Source: an uncultured Oscillospiraceae bacterium (GTDB lineage: Bacteria; Bacillota; Clostridia; Oscillospirales; Oscillospiraceae). Taken from it: 10,160 nt of DNA. The DNA lies in contig CAAGIT010000097.1 in the NCBI GenBank assembly GCA_900769995.1, positions 1 to 10,160 on the forward strand. The letters run 5' to 3'. The position numbers were made by a program, and so were the translations under genes. The notes below the pieces were generated by a model that saw only the letters and a program-made list of their open reading frames with translations, was not told the DNA's origin and did not search any database. This document shows positions 5,590 to 10,160 of the stretch, one piece after another. The number at the start of each line of letters is the position of its first letter. The first letter of the stretch is position 1.

Positions 5590-6351
5590 ATGAGCCTGTT
5601 TTCTTCCAAATCTAAAAAATTCAGCTCCGGCAAAAAAACCAAAATGCGTTTATCTGCCGACAGCCCCTTCTCGATCAAAGAGACATATAACTCTATCCGT
5701 ACAAAGCTGATGTTCACCGGCAAGGGAGAATCCTGCCCGACGTTCGTGGTAACCAGCTCCCTTGCGGGTGACGGTAAAACCACCACCGCCGTCAGTCTGG
5801 CAGTGTCGATCGCTTCCGCAGAGCAGCGTGTTCTGCTGATCGATGCGGATATGCGTAAGCCGTCGATCCATCGCTACTTCAACATGGAATATTCCGACGG
5901 TCTGAGCGAATTCCTCGCAGGCTTGACGGATCAACCGAATCTCCGCTATGCAGAGGCAGATGGTGTTACCGTTCTGACCGCCGGTCAGGTCCCGCCCAAT
6001 CCCGCGGAACTGCTCGGCTCCAAGCAGTTTAATGTCCTGCTCGAAAAAATGCGTGAGCGCTTTGATTATATCATCATTGATACTCCGCCGGTCAATATCG
6101 TTACGGACGCCACCGTCTTCGCAAGCAGCATCACCGGCTATGTCTTTGTTGTCCAGAGCGGCAAAAACCAACGCCGTGATTTGCAGGATGCCATTCGTCA
6201 AATCGAAGAGATGAACGGCAATGTCGTCGGTCTGGTTCTCAACGATCCCGAAAACAAGGCGGAAAGACACTATTCCTACCGCTATAACAAGTATTATCGT
6301 TACGGAAAATATAAATATTACGGAGAAGGAAGCCCGAGTCAAAGAAAATAA
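5590..6351 (+). CDS. CpsD/CapB-type bacterial tyrosine kinase (BY-kinase)
   Basis: This 253-residue cytoplasmic ATPase/kinase autophosphorylates on tyrosine under control of its membrane partner. The visible motifs are the ring-forming helix ETYNSIRTKL (31-40), Walker A AGDGKTTTA (59-67), Walker A' LLIDAD (82-87) and Walker B DYIIIDTPP (159-167). The tyrosine cluster at 228-244 has nine Tyr in 17 residues (Y228, 230, 232, 235, 236, 238, 241, 243, 244), the usual autophosphorylation tail. The length is slightly above the usual 230-250. It is preceded by GGAAGAAGGAG three to eleven bases before the ATG, overlapping the end of the CpsC-like gene. Phosphorylation of the tail would control ring assembly and polymer export. 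Confidence 0.94.
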   Translation: MSLFSSKSKKFSSGKKTKMRLSADSPFSIKETYNSIRTKLMFTGKGESCPTFVVTSSLAGDGKTTTAVSLAVSIASAEQRVLLIDADMRKPSIHRYFNMEYSDGLSEFLAGLTDQPNLRYAEADGVTVLTAGQVPPNPAELLGSKQFNVLLEKMRERFDYIIIDTPPVNIVTDATVFASSITGYVFVVQSGKNQRRDLQDAIRQIEEMNGNVVGLVLNDPENKAERHYSYRYNKYYRYGKYKYYGEGSPSQRK

Positions 6352-6374
6352 TCTTGCAAAGGGAGGTGCAGCGA

Positions 6375-7046
6375 ATGAACATTGATTTTCACGCACATAT
6401 TCTGCCCGCTGCCGACCACGGCAGCGACGGACTGCAAACCTCTCTGCGTCAGCTCGATCTGGCAGAGGCCGCAAAAATTGACCTGATCGCCGCAACGCCG
6501 CATTTTTATCCCCGCCGCGAGGAGCTGCATACCTTTTTGGCGCGGAGAGAACGCGCCGCTTCCGAGCTTCGCAATGCGATGGGGCCGCGCCGTTTGGAAT
6601 TGCGCATCGGTGCGGAGGTTCAGTTGTGCAAAAACCTCCATCGTATGAAAGGACTGGAGGCCCTGTGTTTGGAGGGCACCAATATCCTTCTGCTGGAGCT
6701 GCCGCCCGATTTTTCCATCCGTGCGTATGAATCCACCCTGGACTCCCTGATGTATGGCTCGAAATTGACCGTTGTTCTGGCACATATCGACCGCTACCAC
6801 AGCAATGTTGTCGAGTTCCTTCTGAATCTCGGCTTTCTGGCACAGCTCAATGCCGAGTCCTTCTGCCATCTGCTTTCCAAGAAGCGTTCCTTGTATTGGT
6901 CAACGCTCGACAGCGTCGTCGCACTGGGCAGTGATATTCACGGTACTGCCAAAGGCTATAGCGACTTTTTGCAGGCGAAAAGACGTCTTGGATCGGACTA
7001 TTCCGCAATCATGCACCGCACTGAGGCTCTGCTGAAAGCAAAATAA
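6375..7046 (+). CDS. CpsB/YwqE-type PHP tyrosine-protein phosphatase
   Basis: This 223-residue metal-dependent phosphatase of the PHP fold would dephosphorylate the tyrosine tail of the kinase encoded just upstream. The metal ligands expected in the family are visible in order: DFHAHILP (H6, H8), ADHGSD (D14/H15), ATPHF (H43), GAEVQL (E81), LAHIDRY (H137) and GSDIHG (D187, H189). The start at 6375 is preferred over an upstream in-frame TTG at 6354 because AAAGGGAGG (6358-6366) lies eight bases before this ATG and the family begins directly with the first metal motif. Last gene of the operon. The more common LPGxDDG is ADHGSD here, a mild deviation that keeps an acidic residue. Confidence 0.9.
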   Translation: MNIDFHAHILPAADHGSDGLQTSLRQLDLAEAAKIDLIAATPHFYPRREELHTFLARRERAASELRNAMGPRRLELRIGAEVQLCKNLHRMKGLEALCLEGTNILLLELPPDFSIRAYESTLDSLMYGSKLTVVLAHIDRYHSNVVEFLLNLGFLAQLNAESFCHLLSKKRSLYWSTLDSVVALGSDIHGTAKGYSDFLQAKRRLGSDYSAIMHRTEALLKAK

Positions 7047-7054
7047 AACAACTG

Positions 7055-7079
7055 CACCCCGACATTGTCGGGGTGTTTT
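7055..7079 (+). terminator. terminator of the CpsC-CpsD-CpsB-like operon
   Basis: A perfect 9-bp stem CACCCCGAC (7055-7063) with 7067-7075 has loop ATT and is followed by TTTT. The flanking AAAACA/TGTTTT can extend pairing. It begins nine bases after the stop codon of the phosphatase gene and 32 bases before the next start codon. Confidence 0.8.
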
Positions 7080-7092
7080 CCGTAAAGATAAA
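7065..7092 (+). promoter_or_regulatory. weak candidate promoter of the FMN/SLH gene
   Basis: TTGTCG (7065-7070) and GATAAA (7087-7092) lie 16 bp apart, each matching four of six consensus bases. The -35 sits inside the preceding terminator hairpin. If it is not real, the gene must rely on readthrough, since only 64 bases separate it from the operon upstream. Confidence 0.25.
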
Positions 7093-7110
7093 AATCGGAG
7101 GTTTTACGCG

Positions 7111-8097
7111 ATGAAGAAGTTTTGTATGTTTTTGATTCTTGTTTTTTGCTGCGCTGTTTTCTCCGTTGGGCAGAACGCGTCCGCGGAGGAATACACCGAA
7201 ATCTACGGCATGACCGCACGGGAGCTTGCCGAGCAGCTCGACATCCGTGCGACCGGCTATACCGACGGGGTGTACATCGGCAGCGGTCAGGGTCGAGGGA
7301 GCATGATTCAGCTCGAAGTCACCGTAACCGGCGGTGCGATCGCAGGCATCCGCGTCCTGCGGCAGGCAGAAACCCCCGAAATCTGGGCACGTGCAACCGC
7401 AATGATCGGGCGGCTGCTGGGTCTGCGCTCGGATGCGGCGGTACAGCGGGTGGATGCCGTTACCTCTGCCACCTACAGCAGCGAGGGCATCCGTGCGGCA
7501 GTGCTCGACGCCCTCCGTTATGCCCAGCCGGAGGTCGACTGCCCTGCAGCCGTATATACGGACGTGAATACGGACGATTGGTACCATGAGGGCATTGACT
7601 TTGTTACGGAGCATGGTCTGATGGACGGGGTCGGAAACGGTCTGTTCCGGCCGGATAAGCCCATGACCCGCGCAATGCTGGTCACGGTGCTTTGGCGGCA
7701 CATGGGCTGCCCCGAGGCAGACCCGAGCAGCTTTGCCGATGTGCCGCAGGGACTTTGGTATTCCGAGGCTGTCGCCTGGGCGGCAGAGAACAACATCGTC
7801 AACGGTGTTGACGAAACCACCTTCCGTCCCGACAGCAGCATCACCCGCGAGCAAACGGCGGCAATTCTCTATCGTCTGGCAAAGCAGGCGTGGATCGACA
7901 CCTCCGCAAGAGCAGACCTGTCCGAATTTCCCGATGCGGATTCCGTCAGCGGCTATGCCCTCGATGCGATGCAGTGGTGCGTCCATGAAGGTATTATCAG
8001 CGGCGCTGACGGCAGGCTGCTGCCGCAGGGCAGCGCCACACGGGCACAGGTCGCGACCCTGCTGATGCGTTATTTCGAGAGCTTTTTGATTCAATAA
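7111..8097 (+). CDS. secreted FMN-binding-domain protein with three SLH repeats
   Basis: This 328-residue protein has a signal peptide (KK, hydrophobic 5-18, likely cut after ASA at 25). An FMN-binding domain of the RnfG/NqrC type follows at about 48-137; it contains DAVTSATYSS (115-124), which fits the D-x-x-(S/T)-(G/S)-A-T site where the transferase ApbE links FMN to a threonine, here Thr121. Three S-layer-homology repeats come next (about 147-196, 207-258, 272-322), each with a TRAE-like motif (TRAM, TREQ, TRAQ) that in the family binds secondary cell-wall polymer. It is therefore probably a flavinylated, wall-anchored surface protein, perhaps carrying electrons outside the cell. The start is set by GGAGG at 7097-7101. 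Covalent flavinylation is inferred from the motif; apbE is not in view. Confidence 0.88.
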   Translation: MKKFCMFLILVFCCAVFSVGQNASAEEYTEIYGMTARELAEQLDIRATGYTDGVYIGSGQGRGSMIQLEVTVTGGAIAGIRVLRQAETPEIWARATAMIGRLLGLRSDAAVQRVDAVTSATYSSEGIRAAVLDALRYAQPEVDCPAAVYTDVNTDDWYHEGIDFVTEHGLMDGVGNGLFRPDKPMTRAMLVTVLWRHMGCPEADPSSFADVPQGLWYSEAVAWAAENNIVNGVDETTFRPDSSITREQTAAILYRLAKQAWIDTSARADLSEFPDADSVSGYALDAMQWCVHEGIISGADGRLLPQGSATRAQVATLLMRYFESFLIQ

Positions 8098-8101
8098 TCG
8101 C

Positions 8102-8138
8102 AAAACCGCCGAGTGTAAGAGATACACTCGGCGGTTTT
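8102..8138. terminator. bidirectional terminator between the SLH gene and the DUF2461 gene
   Basis: A perfect 16-bp stem pairs 8102-8117 (AAAACCGCCGAGTGTA) with 8123-8138, loop AGAGA, with T runs on both strands. It starts five bases after the SLH stop codon and ends next to the stop codon of the convergent gene at 8139. Confidence 0.92.
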
Positions 8139-8777
8139 TCAAACAGCGCTCTGGAAGAAACGCGAGAGCGGAAGCCATGCAAGGAGGGTCTTTATGACCT
8201 CATCGGCAAGCTCCGGCGAATAGAGCAGATCATCGGGCGGGCAGTCCTTGATCGCCATAAAGTTCTTCATGCCGAAATAGGGTGCAAGCCGTGCGTCCGC
8301 ACAGGGCTTCGGACGGGCATAGCGATCGCCGTCCAGACGGATACCGGTAGCCTTCTCTGCCGCTTCGACCAGGCGCAGAAATTCATCGGGCTTAGCCAGT
8401 ATCTTCTTTCGAATCTCCTCCATCGCGGCCGCGCGCACCGTATACATCAAAAATCCGTAGCGATAGCCCTCCGGACGAACCTCAAAGCAGAGATTCTGCT
8501 CCAACTGCCGTTGGCCGTCCACGCAAAGACAGAACCACAGGCTGTCCTTATAAAACGTCGGCGGGTGCATCCGCATATCGCGGTAAATGCGCGACAGATG
8601 CAGCTTCAGACCGCAGTCGTCCCCGAATGCCGCGCCGACCTGCTTCGACAGCTCCTTCATCGGCTCATAGAGCGTGCGCAAATACTCCTGCTTGTGTTCC
8701 GCGAACCATTCGCGGTTATTATTGAAGCGAATGCCCCAGAGAAAGTCGATCGTTGCGGGTGAAAAGCCTTGAAACAT
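8139..8777 (-). CDS. DUF2461 family protein (TIGR02453-like)
   Basis: This 212-residue soluble protein matches the DUF2461 pattern: an N-terminal MFQGFSPATIDFLWGI, the signature RFNNNREWFAEHKQEY, a middle segment SRIYRDMRMHPPTFYKDSLWF, and a C-terminal half with GFLMYTVRAAAMEEIRKKI. The biochemical function of the family is unknown. I place the start at 8777 and not at an in-frame ATG 54 bases further upstream, because GAGG (8787-8790) is nine bases before it and the family begins with this F-x-G-F motif. The argS stop codon overlaps this ribosome site, so the two genes are transcribed together and probably coupled in translation. Confidence 0.85.
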   Translation of the reverse strand: MFQGFSPATIDFLWGIRFNNNREWFAEHKQEYLRTLYEPMKELSKQVGAAFGDDCGLKLHLSRIYRDMRMHPPTFYKDSLWFCLCVDGQRQLEQNLCFEVRPEGYRYGFLMYTVRAAAMEEIRKKILAKPDEFLRLVEAAEKATGIRLDGDRYARPKPCADARLAPYFGMKNFMAIKDCPPDDLLYSPELADEVIKTLLAWLPLSRFFQSAV

Positions 8778-8788
8778 GGATTTTGACC

Positions 8789-10160
8789 TCACATCCGGTC
8801 GGGTGCGGCAAAGCCCAGCAGGTCGATGCACTCCTCCAGGCCGCGCTTGGCAAGTGCGACCAGAGCCAAATAGCCACGGCGCTTTTCCGCGTCCGGCTCG
8901 GTCAGGATATGCGTTTCATGGTAGAATTTGTTCAGTGCGCCTGCAAGCTCATAGGCATAGGCGCAGACGGCATTCGGCGCGGAATCTCGATATGCCATGC
9001 CGAGCTGATCGGGCATCTGTGCCAAGGTGAGCTGCAGCGCCTTTGCGTATTCGTTGTCCGCCGCCACGATGGGCAGATCGGTCACGTCCTCGCCGCAGCG
9101 ATTCAGGATCGACTTGATCCGCACGATCGTATACAGCAGATACGGGCCGGTGTTGCCCTCAAAGGCGGCAAAACGCTCGAGGTCAAAGATATAGTCCTTG
9201 GTCGCAAGGTTCGACAAATCGCCGTACTTGAGCGCCGCAATGGCGATCAGCTTCGCGGTCGAGGCGACCTCCTCGGGTGAGAGGGTCTGATTTTCGCGAA
9301 TCTTGTCCTCGACATAGCCAACGATGCTCTCAATCAGGGTTTCCAGACGCATGACACCGCCGCTGCGCGTTTTGAAGGGCTTTCCGTCCTTGCCGTTCAT
9401 CGTGCCGAAGCCGATGTGCTGCAATTCCACATTTTCCGGCACAATGCCGCTCTTGCGTGCTGCACGGAACACCTGCTCAAAGTGCAGGCTTTGCCGCTTA
9501 TCGGTCAGATACAGCAGCTTCGCAGGGTGATAATCGCGCATACGCTGGACGATGGTTGCAAGGTCGGTCGTCGCATACAGGGTCGCGCCGTCGCTCTTGA
9601 CCAAAATACAGGGCGGCAGCTCCTTTTTGTCGCCCTCCTCGGCAACCGGAATCACCTTTGCGCCCTCGCTCTCCACCAAAACACCCTGCTTTTCCAGCAT
9701 TTCGAGCATCGGCGGAATGTCCTTCTCGGCATCGCTTTCGCCCATCCAAACGTCAAAGCTGACATTCAGATTCGCATAATTCTTCTTGAGGTCAGCGACA
9801 GATACGCGCATGATATGCTCCCAAAGGGCATAATATCCGCGCTTGTGCTGCTGGAGGGCAACCGTTGCCGCGTGTGCCTTTTCGGCAAAATCGGCATCCT
9901 CCTTGGATTTCGCGCTCGCGGTCGGATAAATCTCCTCCAGCTCGGAGATGGTAAACGGCGCTTCGGCGGGATATTCGCCGGTAAACGCATCGTCAAAATA
10001 CGGCAGTTCGGGGCAGCGGCTTTGCAGCTCCGCGATAATCAGGCCCATTTGCAGACCCCAGTCGCCCAGATGGATGTCGCCGATGACGGTATCGCCAAAG
10101 TAACGATAGATCCGCTTCAGGCTTTCCCCGATGATAGCAGAGCGCAGATGACCGATGTGC
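8789..10160 (-). CDS. argS: arginyl-tRNA synthetase (5' end outside the window)
   Basis: This class I aminoacyl-tRNA synthetase charges tRNA-Arg. About 457 C-terminal residues are visible; the frame runs off the window edge, so the first hundred or so residues are missing. The first visible codons read HIGHLRSA, the class I ATP-binding motif, followed by DIHLGDWGLQMG as in other ArgS proteins. Further on, GFGTMNGKDGKPFKTRSGG stands where other class I enzymes have KMSK. FEGNTGPYLLYTIVRIKSIL starts the DALR-type anticodon-binding domain, which contains YELAGALNKFYHETHIL and ends with FAAPDRM. An ATG at 10048 lies inside the catalytic domain and is not the real start. It is followed after 11 bases by the DUF2461 gene. 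Confidence 0.95.
   Translation of the reverse strand, partial: HIGHLRSAIIGESLKRIYRYFGDTVIGDIHLGDWGLQMGLIIAELQSRCPELPYFDDAFTGEYPAEAPFTISELEEIYPTASAKSKEDADFAEKAHAATVALQQHKRGYYALWEHIMRVSVADLKKNYANLNVSFDVWMGESDAEKDIPPMLEMLEKQGVLVESEGAKVIPVAEEGDKKELPPCILVKSDGATLYATTDLATIVQRMRDYHPAKLLYLTDKRQSLHFEQVFRAARKSGIVPENVELQHIGFGTMNGKDGKPFKTRSGGVMRLETLIESIVGYVEDKIRENQTLSPEEVASTAKLIAIAALKYGDLSNLATKDYIFDLERFAAFEGNTGPYLLYTIVRIKSILNRCGEDVTDLPIVAADNEYAKALQLTLAQMPDQLGMAYRDSAPNAVCAYAYELAGALNKFYHETHILTEPDAEKRRGYLALVALAKRGLEECIDLLGFAAPDRM

Noticed and set aside
5650..6843. Long minus-strand open frame (397 codons) opposite the kinase and phosphatase genes
   Set aside because: It is antisense to two well-recognised genes of an operon and has no start signal.
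7009..8178. Long minus-strand open frame (389 codons) opposite the FMN/SLH gene
   Set aside because: It runs through two terminators and opposes a gene with signal peptide, FMN motif and SLH repeats. Composition is Cys/Arg-rich as in antisense shadows.
8778..8831. N-terminal extension of the DUF2461 protein to an upstream ATG
   Set aside because: The extension lies inside argS, lacks a ribosome site and adds residues not expected for the family. A good site precedes 8777.
1..10160. CRISPR array, rRNA, prophage genes or a multi-gene defence island
   Set aside because: No regularly spaced repeats, rRNA signatures, phage structural genes or recognisable defence effector sets were found. The NYN gene alone is not enough.

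Overview
The window looks like a chromosomal segment of a low-to-mid GC Gram-positive member of the Firmicutes, most likely a gut-type Clostridia of the Oscillospirales/Ruminococcaceae kind. The grounds are strong GGAGG ribosome sites, a TTG start, a PPi-type phosphofructokinase, a Gram-positive CpsC/CpsD/CpsB phosphoregulatory triad and an SLH-anchored surface protein. The genus is inference. Base composition splits the window: about 1-2200 is AT-richer and full of fragments, and from about 2250 on it is ordinary GC-richer core sequence.

Region 1 (1-2160) is an accessory/scar region next to a tRNA gene. It holds a possible insertion-sequence end (about 1-100), a short decayed ORF tail, a 5' half of a tRNA-Leu(UAG) broken at the anticodon loop, and an intact tRNA-Leu(UAG) with its own terminator. 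A leftward NYN-domain putative RNase gene follows, with a promoter overlapped by a palindrome, then leftward decayed coding fragments behind a consensus promoter, and finally a 160-bp miniature inverted-repeat element flanked by CTAG duplications.

Region 2 (2160-3421) is a small operon: a TetR-type regulator with a conspicuous double-palindrome operator at its own transcription start, overlapping a four-helix membrane protein, and ending in a perfect 12-bp terminator shared with the convergent pfp gene.

Region 3 (3427-4878) carries pfp, the PPi-dependent phosphofructokinase of glycolysis, leftward. A 207-bp intergenic region holds back-to-back promoters for pfp and for the next operon.

Region 4 (4879-7080) is a compact rightward operon of polysaccharide chain-length/export control: a Wzz-type membrane activator (CpsC-like), its BY-kinase (CpsD-like, nine C-terminal tyrosines) and the PHP-type phosphotyrosine phosphatase (CpsB-like). 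It ends in a terminator with no glycosyltransferase, flippase or polymerase gene attached. Directly behind it (7111-8097) is a secreted protein joining a covalent-FMN-type domain to three SLH repeats, suggesting a flavinylated cell-surface redox protein.

Region 5 (8139-10160) is leftward: argS (arginyl-tRNA synthetase, 5' end cut by the window edge just at the HIGH motif), followed 11 bases later by a DUF2461-family gene, with a 16-bp-stem terminator shared with the SLH gene.

The most useful leads are the flavin/SLH fusion beside an orphan phosphoregulatory triad, the newly delimited CTAG-flanked element, and the tRNA-Leu fragment/NYN nuclease neighbourhood. I do not see a clear undescribed multi-gene defence system.
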